In this document: positions 1 to 6,558 of the stretch, piece after piece
How positions within the stretch are numbered: the stretch's first letter is position 1
Layout of the letters: each line of letters opens with the position of its first letter
Source: JAWVYT01 sp964605205
GTDB taxonomy: Bacteria; Gemmatimonadota; Gemmatimonadetes; Longimicrobiales; RSA9
NCBI GenBank assembly: GCA_964605205.1
Contig: CAZSBL010000119.1
Location: forward strand, 1 to 11,061
DNA: 11,061 nucleotides
Direction of reading: 5' to 3'
Program-made: the position numbers and the translations under genes
Notes under the pieces: generated by a model
What the model saw: only the letters and a program-made list of their open reading frames with translations
The model's database searches: none
Told to the model about the DNA's origin: nothing

Positions 1-2
1 AG

Positions 3-1283
3 GTCCGCCTGGGCCGACGCCGGTCGCAACAGTACCTCCACCTGGGTGAGGCCGTGAAGGGCTCGCCGGAGCTGCGGCGGCAGTTCACCGAGCAGCCACC
101 CGGCGAGGTCCCCGACCACTACCGGATTCTGGCCAACCTGGCCGGCTCCGTGGGGGCCCGGGAGCCCCGGGCCGGGAACCGGTTGGAGCTCATGGACGAT
201 CCCCGGGAGCTGTTCACCCGCATGGTGGAGGGCATCGACGGCGCGGAGCACCACGTCCACCTCCTCTTTTATATCGCGGATGACTACCGCGACGACCCCA
301 TCACCCGGGCGGTGGCGGAAGCGCTGATCCGGGCCCGGGAGCGGGGCGTGGCGTGCCGGCTGCTCCTGGACGCCGCCGGCAGCCGTCGCTTCCTCCGGGG
401 CGGTCTGGCCGAGCGGCTGCGGGCCGCCGGCGTGGAGGTGGTGGCCGCGCTGCCGGTGAACCCGCTCCGGGCCATGGTCGCCCGGCTGGACCTACGCAAC
501 CACCGGAAGCTGACCGTGGTGGATGGCCGGGTCGGCTATCTGGGCAGTCACAACCTGACCGACCCGGTCTACCCGGGGAAGGAGGCCTACGGCGACTGGA
601 TGGACGCGTCGGTCCGGATCGAGGGCCCCGTGGTCTACGACCTCCAGGAGGTCTTCCTCCACGACTGGGCGTTCAGCGCCCGCCCGCTGTTGCTCGACGC
701 CGCCTTCTTCCCGCCCATGGACGTGGCCGATGACGGGGTCACGGCCTCGCTCCTGCCCACGGCGCCGTCCACCGACCGCACGCCGCTCCTGGACGTGATC
801 CTCCAGACGCTCCAGCTGGCCCGGGAGCGCGTGGTCCTCACCACACCGTACTTCGTCCCCGATGATTCGATGCTGGCGGCCATGCGCTCCGCGGCGCTGC
901 GGGGTGTGGAGGTCATCCTCGTGGTCCCGAAGAAGAGCGATCACGGGCTCGCCGCCGCCGCTGGCCGGTCTCATTACGGGTTCCTGCTCCGCAACGGCGT
1001 GCGGATCATGGAGTACCCGGGCGCGCTGCTGCACGCCAAGACGCTCACCGTGGACCGCGAGTTCGCCATCCTCGGTTCGGCGAACCTCGACGTGCGGAGC
1101 TTCTCCCTCAATTTCGAGCTGGCCCTGCTGGTCTACGACACGGATTTCGCCTCTCAGCTCCATTACCTCCAGACCGAGTACCTGGCCAAGGCCGAGCCCA
1201 TCACCCTCGGCGCCTGGCGCCGGCGAGGCCCGGTCCGGAAGGTGGCCGACAACGTGGCCCGGCTGGTCACGCCGCTGCTGTAG
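3..1283 (+). CDS. cls: Cardiolipin synthase / phospholipase D family protein, 5'-truncated by window
   Basis: This membrane-lipid enzyme probably condenses two phosphatidylglycerols (or a related pair) into cardiolipin at the inner membrane. Two HKD motifs define the family: H-R-K-L-T-V-V-D at nt 501-524 and H-A-K-T-L-T-V-D at nt 1032-1055. Each is followed by the usual G-S-x-N-L stretch (LGSHNL, LGSANLD). The frame stays open upstream of the GTG at 54 to the window edge, and that upstream text (QQYLHLGEAVKGSPELRRQF) reads like family sequence. The true start and the usual N-terminal membrane hairpin therefore lie outside the window, and 54 should not be taken as the start. About 426 residues are visible, against roughly 480 for the family. 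The stop is TAG at 1281. The gene converges with the SLC13 gene. A general phospholipase D or a ClsB-like variant is the alternative, but the spacing of the two motifs fits cardiolipin synthase best. Confidence 0.92.
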   Translation, partial: VRLGRRRSQQYLHLGEAVKGSPELRRQFTEQPPGEVPDHYRILANLAGSVGAREPRAGNRLELMDDPRELFTRMVEGIDGAEHHVHLLFYIADDYRDDPITRAVAEALIRARERGVACRLLLDAAGSRRFLRGGLAERLRAAGVEVVAALPVNPLRAMVARLDLRNHRKLTVVDGRVGYLGSHNLTDPVYPGKEAYGDWMDASVRIEGPVVYDLQEVFLHDWAFSARPLLLDAAFFPPMDVADDGVTASLLPTAPSTDRTPLLDVILQTLQLARERVVLTTPYFVPDDSMLAAMRSAALRGVEVILVVPKKSDHGLAAAAGRSHYGFLLRNGVRIMEYPGALLHAKTLTVDREFAILGSANLDVRSFSLNFELALLVYDTDFASQLHYLQTEYLAKAEPITLGAWRRRGPVRKVADNVARLVTPLL

Positions 1284-1308
1284 ATCGCTGATACGTCTCC
1301 ACCCGAAA

Positions 1309-1346
1309 ACGCCAGGAACCGCCTGAAGACGCGAAGAACCCCCTGA
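1309..1346. repeat. Imperfect 20-bp-period direct repeat downstream of cls
   Basis: Two 18-mers, ACGCCAGGAACCGCCTGA at 1309-1326 and ACGCGAAGAACCCCCTGA at 1329-1346, match at 15 of 18 positions. They lie in the 165-bp non-coding gap between the convergent cls and SLC13 genes. The second copy runs into the hairpin at 1338-1355. This looks like a small local duplication; no function is evident. Confidence 0.5.
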
Positions 1347-1355
1347 GCTGGGGGT
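1338..1355. terminator. GC hairpin between convergent genes, possible terminator
   Basis: ACCCCC at 1338-1343 pairs with GGGGGT at 1350-1355 around a six-base loop (TGAGCT). It sits 55 bases past the cls stop and about 95 bases past the SLC13 stop on the other strand. There is no T tract on either side, so intrinsic termination is uncertain. The rest of 1284-1448 shows no gene. Confidence 0.4.
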
Positions 1356-1448
1356 GCCGGACGGCCGACGGGCCGCGGCGGACCCGAAACTCACCGGCTC
1401 AGAACCCGCTTGGAGACAGCCTCGCCTCGCCCTCTGCGGGCCCTCACC

Positions 1449-2430
1449 TCACGCGGCCCAGGCGGGCAGCACCCCCGGCGTGACCCCCAGCGCCCACATC
1501 ATAACCGTATACGCCAGCGCGGTGATCAGGACCACGAACAGCACGTTCAGCACCACGCCGGCCCGGGCCATCTGGGGGATGGTGATGTACCCGCTGCCGT
1601 AGACGATGGCGTTGGGAGGTGTGGCCACGGGCATCATGAACGCGCAGCTGGCGCCCAGGGCGGCGGGCACGGCCAGCAGGAGCGGGTTCTCTCCCAGCGC
1701 CACGGCCAGCGGGCCGAGGATCGGGAGCAACGCGGCGGCGGTGGCGGTATTGCTGGTCAGCTCCGTCAGGAAGATGATCACGGCGGTCACGCCGGCCACC
1801 AGGAGCACCGTGGGCCATGCGTCGAGTGCCGCGAGCGCGCCCCCGATCCACTCGGCCAGCCCGGTCCGGGTTACGGCCGCCGCCAGGCTCAGCCCGCCGC
1901 CGAAGAGGATCAGCACGCCCCACGGCAGCTCCCGGGCCGTCTCCCAGTCCAGCGTGAAGGTCCCGGCCCGGCCATCGACCGGGATCAGGAAGAGGGCGAG
2001 GGCGGCAGTCATGGCGATCCCGGCATCGGAGAGGCCGGGAATCACCGCTTCGAGGAGCGGGCGGAGCATCCACGCCAGCGCGGTCAGGGCGAATACGAGC
2101 CCGACCCGCCACTCGCCGGCTCCCACGGGGCCCAGCTCGTCGAGCTCCTGGCGGATCATGGCTCGACCGCCCGGGATCTCGGCGATACGGATCGGGAACG
2201 CGGCCCGGGTCAGGTACAGCCAGACCACCGGCAGCGACACGACGGTGAGCGGTACCCCCACGAGCATCCAGCGGGCGAAGCCCACCTCGAACCCGTAGCT
2301 CGTCTCGAGGAAGCCGGCCAGCAGCGCGTTCGGCGGCGTGCCGATCAGCGTCCCCAGCCCCCCGAGGCTGGCGGCGTACGCGATCCCGAGCATCAGCGAG
2401 GTCCCGAAGTTCAGGCGGCCGGGAAGATCG
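1449..2430 (-). CDS. SLC13/DASS family Na+-coupled anion symporter, N-terminus lost in assembly gap
   Basis: This inner-membrane carrier belongs to the divalent anion:Na+ symporter family, whose members import di- and tricarboxylates, sulfate or related anions with sodium. The visible 327 residues begin at the N gap (DLPGRLNFGTSLMLGIAYAA), so the methionine at nt 2393 is internal. They include GGLGTLIGTPPNA, typical of the first half. The second-half ion-binding S-N-T motif falls at nt 2354-2346 by family layout in relation to the visible text only loosely; by translation it lies within ELTSNTATAAALLPI at about nt 1765-1721. The family signature MPVATPPNAIVYGSG follows at about 1632-1588. Many hydrophobic segments are visible. 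By family layout about 150 residues, including the first SNT motif, are missing. The stop is TGA at 1451-1449. Substrate cannot be read from the sequence; with SNT and no obvious specificity marker, dicarboxylate or sulfate are both possible. No operon partner is visible. Confidence 0.9.
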
Positions 2431-2530
2431 NNNNNNNNNNNNNNNNNNNNNNNNNNNNNNNNNNNNNNNNNNNNNNNNNNNNNNNNNNNNNNNNNNNNNN
2501 NNNNNNNNNNNNNNNNNNNNNNNNNNNNNN
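2431..2530. other. Assembly gap (100 N)
   Basis: Exactly 100 undetermined bases, the usual placeholder for a scaffold gap of unknown size. It hides the N-terminal part and promoter of the SLC13 gene on the left and an unknown length of 12-bp tandem repeat on the right. The missing SLC13 residues alone need roughly 450 bases, so the real distance is probably longer than 100. Confidence 0.97.
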
Positions 2531-2564
2531 GGCCGACCCGGAGGCCGACCCGGAGGCCGACCCG
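2531..2564. repeat. 12-bp tandem repeat abutting the assembly gap
   Basis: Unit GGCCGACCCGGA occurs at 2531-2542 and 2543-2554, with a third copy starting at 2555 that matches for ten bases before diverging. The array runs directly into the N gap, so its true copy number is unknown. Read in one plus frame it would encode Ala-Asp-Pro-Glu repeats and on the minus strand Ser-Gly-Ser-Ala repeats, but no supported gene covers it. A repeat of this kind is a plausible cause of the assembly break. Confidence 0.8.
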
Positions 2565-2665
2565 CGACCGCCTAAAGTCCCGCCCGGACCCGACCGATAC
2601 TCATAAATGGAGTGGCTCACCGGGCCAGAATGAGCACCGGCACTCGCGCGCACGAGAGGAGACCC
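2565..2665 (+). promoter_or_regulatory. Leader of the PAS-like gene, weak promoter candidate and 8-codon upstream ORF
   Basis: This 101-base leader is GC-rich except for TACTCATAAAT at 2598-2608, which could hold a -10 element (CATAAA or GATACT); no good -35 is visible. An ATG at 2607 opens an eight-codon ORF (MEWLTGPE) ending at 2633. Its stop overlaps another ATG (2630) that is in frame with the PAS-like gene. The better start is the ATG at 2666, which has GAGAGGAGA at 2654-2662 just upstream. The mini-ORF may be chance. Confidence 0.25.
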
Positions 2666-3220
2666 ATGAAGTGGTGGTACGAGCTCGACGCGGATGACAC
2701 GGTGGTGGACGTCGGTCCCGGCTGGGACGAGTTCGCCCTCGAGAACGACTCGCCCAACGCCACCCGGGATGGGGTGGTGGGCCGGCCGTTCTACAGCTTC
2801 GTGGCGGGGTCCCAGACCCGGGCGCTCCTGAAGATGATCTTCGACCGGGCCCGGGCGCTGAAGGAGCTGGTGGAGCTGCCCTTCCGGTGCGACGGTCCCC
2901 ACGTCCGGCGTTTCATGGCCTTTACGGCCGAGGTCACGCACGGGGGCGGGATCCGGGTCCGGACCCGGCTCCTGGGGGAAGGGGAGCGGGAGTCGCTGCC
3001 GTTCCTGGAGCGGGCCGGGGTCGGCAGCCGCCAGCCGATCCGGGTGTGCAGCTGGTGCAACCGGATCGCCGCCGGACCGGGCATCTGGCTCGAGGCGGAG
3101 ACGGCCGCGGAGCGGCTGGGCCTGCTGCTGGACCCGGAGCCGCCGAAGATCACCCACGGGATCTGCCCGGGCTGTCAGAGCGGAGTCATGGGTGGCCTGT
3201 CGGAGGCCGAAATCGCGTAG
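2666..3220 (+). CDS. PAS-like sensory protein with C-terminal CxxC/CxxC metal-cluster motif
   Basis: This is a 184-residue soluble protein. Residues 1-105 resemble a PAS fold: the opening W-Y-E-L-D-A-D-D-x-V-V-D-V-G-P-G-W-D-E-F, then GRPFYSFVAGSQTR, and an FRCDGPHVRRFM segment. The C-terminal part carries C128-S-W-C131 and T-H-G-I-C167-P-G-C170. This cysteine pattern, with W and HGICPxC, is known as a tail following PAS or receiver domains in many bacterial signalling proteins and probably binds zinc. There is no kinase, cyclase or DNA-binding domain, so it would sense a ligand or act by protein contact. The start at 2666 has a strong Shine-Dalgarno; in-frame starts at 2612 and 2630 lack one. 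The aminotransferase follows 66 bp downstream on the same strand, so they may share a transcript. The ligand and partner are not deducible. Confidence 0.8.
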   Translation: MKWWYELDADDTVVDVGPGWDEFALENDSPNATRDGVVGRPFYSFVAGSQTRALLKMIFDRARALKELVELPFRCDGPHVRRFMAFTAEVTHGGGIRVRTRLLGEGERESLPFLERAGVGSRQPIRVCSWCNRIAAGPGIWLEAETAAERLGLLLDPEPPKITHGICPGCQSGVMGGLSEAEIA

Positions 3221-3286
3221 CCCTTGCCCATCGCTCCCGGGGCGGGGACATTGGCGTCGCAGTCCTCGCACACCGGGAGAATCGTC

Positions 3287-4396
3287 ATGAAGCCGTTCGT
3301 CATGGAGCGGTGGCAGAGCCACTTCGAGAACACCGTCCGCTACAACCTGAGCGACAGCGGGGTGCACCCTCTGACCCTCGGCGGGCTGCTGGAGCTGGCC
3401 GGCACCACCGAGGCCGCCCTCGAGACCGAGCTCTCCTACGGCCAGTCCAACGGCACCGAGGTGCTCCGCGCCCGCATCGCCGCCCTCTACGACGGCGCCA
3501 CCGCCGACCACGTTGTGGTCACCAACGGCAGCGCCGAGGCCAACTTCCTGGTGGGGTGGCGCCTGGTCCGGCCCGGCGATGTCGTGGCCGTCCTCACCCC
3601 CACCTACATGCAGCTGCCCGGTATCGCCGACGCGTTCGGCGCCGAGGTTCGGTCGGTCCCGCTGCGCGAGGAGAACAACTGGCAGGTCGACCCGGAAGAT
3701 GCGGCCCGAGCCATCGACGAGAGCACCCGGCTCGTGGTGGTGACCAATCCGCAGAACCCCACCGGCATCCGGCTGAACGACACCTCGCTGGCGGCCGTGC
3801 TGGGTGCCGCCGAGCGGGTCGGCGCCTGGGTCCTGGCCGACGAGGTCTACGTCGGCGCCGAGCGGGAGGGGCCGGAAACGCCGTCGCTCTTCGGCCGCTA
3901 CGAGCGGGTGATCGCCACGGGATCGCTGTCGAAGGCGTACGGGCTGCAAGGGCTCCGCATCGGGTGGCTGGTGGCCCCGGCCGCCGACGCGCTCCCCGAG
4001 GAGCTGTGGGGACGGAAGGACTACACCACCATCTCCCCCGGGCTACTCACCGATACCCTGGCCGCCCACGCCCTCCGCGAAGATGTCCGGCCCCGGCTCA
4101 TCGAGCGGACGCGCGGCATTATCCGAAACGGGCTCGAGGTGCTGGAGCGCTGGATCGACGACGTGGGGCGGTTCCGGCTCCCCGGCCACGAGGCCGGCGC
4201 CGTCTGCTTCCCGTCCTACGACCTGCCCATGGATTCCGCCGAGCTGGCGGAGCGGCTCCGGACCGAGCACGACGTCCTCATCGTGCCCGGCGCCCACTTC
4301 GAGCTCGGGCGCTACGTCCGGATCGGGATCGGGATCCCCACCGCCGAGCTGGAGGCCGCCCTGGACCGGGTGGGCGACCTGGTCCGGAGCCTGTAG
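3287..4396 (+). CDS. Fold-type I PLP-dependent aminotransferase (class I/II)
   Basis: This 369-residue cytosolic enzyme of the aspartate aminotransferase fold moves an amino group, or does related chemistry, on an amino acid. Key residues are visible: N157 in NPQNPTG (154-160), D185 and Y188 in ADEVY, the Schiff-base lysine K216 in SLSKAYG, R224 in GLRIGW, and R345 in YVRIGIG, which would hold the substrate carboxylate. The N-terminal text ERWQS...YNLSDSGVHPLTL and GQSNGTEVLRARIAALY marks a widespread but poorly characterised subgroup. The start at ATG 3287 is preceded by GGGAGA at 3275-3280; the in-frame ATG at 3224 has no such site and would add 21 low-complexity residues. The TAG stop ends one base before the stop of the convergent antiporter gene. 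Substrate is unknown. A kynurenine- or alanine-type aminotransferase or a carbon-sulfur lyase are other possibilities within the fold. Confidence 0.92.
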   Translation: MKPFVMERWQSHFENTVRYNLSDSGVHPLTLGGLLELAGTTEAALETELSYGQSNGTEVLRARIAALYDGATADHVVVTNGSAEANFLVGWRLVRPGDVVAVLTPTYMQLPGIADAFGAEVRSVPLREENNWQVDPEDAARAIDESTRLVVVTNPQNPTGIRLNDTSLAAVLGAAERVGAWVLADEVYVGAEREGPETPSLFGRYERVIATGSLSKAYGLQGLRIGWLVAPAADALPEELWGRKDYTTISPGLLTDTLAAHALREDVRPRLIERTRGIIRNGLEVLERWIDDVGRFRLPGHEAGAVCFPSYDLPMDSAELAERLRTEHDVLIVPGAHFELGRYVRIGIGIPTAELEAALDRVGDLVRSL

Positions 4397-4397
4397 G

Positions 4398-5504
4398 TCA
4401 GTCGGCGTCGCCCTCGCCGGAGCGCCGCCTGTCTTTCGATCGCCTCGCCGCCCGCTCCCTGGCCCGGTCGCTCCGCATGCCGGCCGCGATGAGGGTCAGG
4501 AGCGTCAGGGGGAGCGCCACGAAGAAGATCCCATCCTGGAGCGCGTCGAGGGCGTGGTGGTTCGCCGCGTCGAGGACCACGTAGGTGGTGTAGATGACGT
4601 AGAACCCGAGGAAGATGAATCCTTCCAGCCGGTCGATCTTGAGCCCGGTGATGAAGATCGGGAGGCAGACCAGCGATACGGCCAGCATGACCGGCAGGTC
4701 GAACGTCCGCGCGGTGAGGGGGACCTCCACGCCGATGGGCGAGATGGCCGATGCGGCGCCCAGCGCGATCAGCAGGTTGAAGATGTTGCTGCCGATGATG
4801 TTGCCCACCGCGATGTCGCGCTGGCCCTGGAGGCTGGCCACGATGGAGGTGGCCAGCTCCGGCAGCGACGTGCCCACGGCCACCACCGTGAGCCCGATCA
4901 CCAGCTGCGGCACGCCCAGGGCGACGGCCATGGCCTGGGCACCGTCCACGATCCAGTGGGAGCCCAGGACCAGCAGCCCGAGTCCGACCCCCACGAGCCC
5001 CGCGTTGATCGGGAGCGACCCGCCCCGCCCGCCGCGAGGGCGCTCCGCCACCGGCGGGGCTACGGCCCGGGCCCGCAGCACCAGCACCGTGGTGTACGCG
5101 ATACCGCCGGCGAAGAGGAAAACGCCCTCCACGCGGGAGATGACGCCGTTCAGCCCCAGGACCACCACCAGCACCGTGACGCCGATCATGAACGGGACCT
5201 CCATGCGGACCAGGCGCTTCTGGACCAGGAGCGGCGCCACCAGCGCCGACGCACCGAGGATCAGGAGCACGTTCAGCACGTTGCTCCCCACCACGTTCCC
5301 CAGCGCCAGGTCCGGGTCGCCGCGGAACGAGGCCGCGGCCGTCACGGCCAGCTCCGGCGCGCTGGTCCCGAACGCCACCACGGTGAGCCCCACCACCAGC
5401 GGACTGATCCCGGCGGCCGCGGCGATCCGGGAGGAGCCCCGGACCAGCATCTCGGCGCCGCCGATCAGGAGCACCAGCCCCGCGATGAAGAGAACGACGA
5501 TCAT
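4398..5504 (-). CDS. Calcium/sodium antiporter, CaCA family (YrbG-like)
   Basis: This inner-membrane cation exchanger of 368 residues probably expels Ca2+ (or another cation) in exchange for Na+ or H+. Two inverted alpha repeats are evident. Repeat 1 has GTSAPE (46-51) and GNVVGSN (69-75); repeat 2 has GTSLPE (211-216) and GNIIGSN (234-240). The acidic residues of the two G-T-S-x-P-E motifs are the expected ion ligands. About ten hydrophobic segments are seen, with an Arg/Pro-rich cytoplasmic loop at about 144-165. The tail after residue 343 is unusually charged (Arg-rich, then GEGDAD). The ATG at 5504 is only 13 bp after the aldo/keto reductase stop, and its GAGGGG ribosome site overlaps that TGA, which suggests translational coupling. 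The 3' end is one base from the convergent aminotransferase stop, leaving no room for a terminator between them. The cation specificity is inferred from family only. Confidence 0.94.
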   Translation of the reverse strand: MIVVLFIAGLVLLIGGAEMLVRGSSRIAAAAGISPLVVGLTVVAFGTSAPELAVTAAASFRGDPDLALGNVVGSNVLNVLLILGASALVAPLLVQKRLVRMEVPFMIGVTVLVVVLGLNGVISRVEGVFLFAGGIAYTTVLVLRARAVAPPVAERPRGGRGGSLPINAGLVGVGLGLLVLGSHWIVDGAQAMAVALGVPQLVIGLTVVAVGTSLPELATSIVASLQGQRDIAVGNIIGSNIFNLLIALGAASAISPIGVEVPLTARTFDLPVMLAVSLVCLPIFITGLKIDRLEGFIFLGFYVIYTTYVVLDAANHHALDALQDGIFFVALPLTLLTLIAAGMRSDRARERAARRSKDRRRSGEGDAD

Positions 5505-5517
5505 TCGCGCGGGCCCC

Positions 5518-6495
5518 TCAGTGCCCCATGATGGAGTGGGGGCGGTACGGCGCCTCCAGCCCCTCGATTTCGGCGTCGGTCAGCGCGAGATCCGCCGACC
5601 GGATGGCGGCGTCGAGGTGGTCGAGCTTCGTGGCGCCCACGATGGGCGCGGCCACGCCCGGCCGCGACAGTAGCCACGCCAGCGCCACCTCGGCCATCTC
5701 CACGTCCCGCTCGTCGGCCACGGCCTCCACCGCCTCGATGATCGCCCGGTCATCCGGACCGTCGTAGAGCTTCTTCCCGTACTCGTCGCTCTCCGCCCGG
5801 TCCGTGACCGGCTCCCGGTACTGGGCCGCCGGCCGGGCCAGGTGCCCCCGGGCCAGCGGTGACCACGGGATCAGCCCCAGACCCTCCTCACGGCAGAGGG
5901 GGATGACCTCCCGCTCCTCCTCCCGGTAGATCAGGTTGTAGTGGTTCTGCATCGACACGAACCGCGACCAGCCGTTCCGGTCCGAAAGCCCCAGCGCCCG
6001 GGCCAGCTGCCACGCCCAGCCCGAGCTCGCGCCCAGGTAGCGCACCTTCCCGCTACTGACCAGGTGATCGAGGGCCGCCAGCGTCTCCTCCAGCGGCGTG
6101 TCCGCGTCGAACCGGTGGATCTGGTACAGGTCGATGGCCTCGACACCCAGGCGCCGCAAGCTCGCCTCGCACGCCTGCACGATGTGCTTCCGCGACAGCC
6201 CCTTCATGTTCGGACCGTCACCCAGGGGGAAGTACACCTTCGTGGCGATGACGAGCTCGTCGCGACGGCCGTACTCCCGCAGCGCCCGGCCCGTCACCTC
6301 CTCGCTCACCCCCTGAGAGTACATGTCGGCGGTGTCGAAGAAGTTGATCCCCGCCTCGATGGCGCGGCGGTAGAAGGGACGCGCGTCATCCTCGTCCAGC
6401 ACCCACGGCCGCCACTCCGACGTGCCGTAGGACATGCAGCCGAGGGCGATGCGGGAAACGGTCAGGCCGGTCCGGCCGAGCTTCGTGTGTTGCAT
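5518..6495 (-). CDS. Aldo/keto reductase (NADPH-dependent, YajO-like)
   Basis: This 325-residue TIM-barrel oxidoreductase reduces aldehydes or ketones with NAD(P)H. The catalytic tetrad of the family is visible: D54 and Y59 in FFDTADMYSQG, K86 in ATKV, and H127 in YQIHRFD. Further family marks are SLRRLGVEAIDLYQ (112-125), NHYNLIYREEEREVIPLCRE (184-203), the WSPLARGHLA strand, and a C-terminal IVGATKLDHLDAAI cofactor region. The closing YRPHSIMGH is typical of this subgroup. I chose the ATG at 6495; an in-frame TTG at 6531 would add 12 atypical residues. There is no Shine-Dalgarno before 6495, and a promoter-like pair ends six bases upstream, so the message may be leaderless. The gene lies 63 bp after the propeller lipoprotein gene and 13 bp before the antiporter. 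The physiological substrate is unknown. Confidence 0.94.
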   Translation of the reverse strand: MQHTKLGRTGLTVSRIALGCMSYGTSEWRPWVLDEDDARPFYRRAIEAGINFFDTADMYSQGVSEEVTGRALREYGRRDELVIATKVYFPLGDGPNMKGLSRKHIVQACEASLRRLGVEAIDLYQIHRFDADTPLEETLAALDHLVSSGKVRYLGASSGWAWQLARALGLSDRNGWSRFVSMQNHYNLIYREEEREVIPLCREEGLGLIPWSPLARGHLARPAAQYREPVTDRAESDEYGKKLYDGPDDRAIIEAVEAVADERDVEMAEVALAWLLSRPGVAAPIVGATKLDHLDAAIRSADLALTDAEIEGLEAPYRPHSIMGH

Positions 6496-6531
6496 GCACG
6501 TAGGGTAGGGTGATCGGCAGGGGACGGGCAA
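6496..6531 (-). promoter_or_regulatory. Candidate leaderless promoter for the reductase-antiporter pair
   Basis: On the minus strand, TTGCCC (6531-6526), an 18-bp spacer, then TACCCT (6507-6502) stand six bases before the ATG at 6495. That would place transcription start at or next to the start codon. The match is partial (four of six and three of six to the sigma-70 consensus), but the gene has no Shine-Dalgarno, which fits a leaderless message. The rest of the spacer to the propeller gene shows no terminator. Confidence 0.33.
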
Positions 6532-6558
6532 CGGCTGTCCGGAATTCGCCGGCCGGGT

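Noticed and set aside
492..1394. 300-residue minus-strand open frame opposite the cardiolipin synthase gene
   Set aside because: Antisense shadow; the plus strand carries both HKD motifs in frame.
2411..3949. 512-residue minus-strand open frame spanning the N gap
   Set aside because: It crosses the unknown bases and lies opposite two recognised genes; low-complexity composition.
2887..4584. 565-residue plus-strand open frame over the PAS-like and aminotransferase genes
   Set aside because: Arg/Gly/Pro-rich shadow frame of high-GC coding DNA; two recognisable proteins occupy another frame.
4083..5531. 482-residue plus-strand open frame opposite the antiporter
   Set aside because: His/Gln/Arg/Asp-rich antisense shadow of a membrane protein gene.
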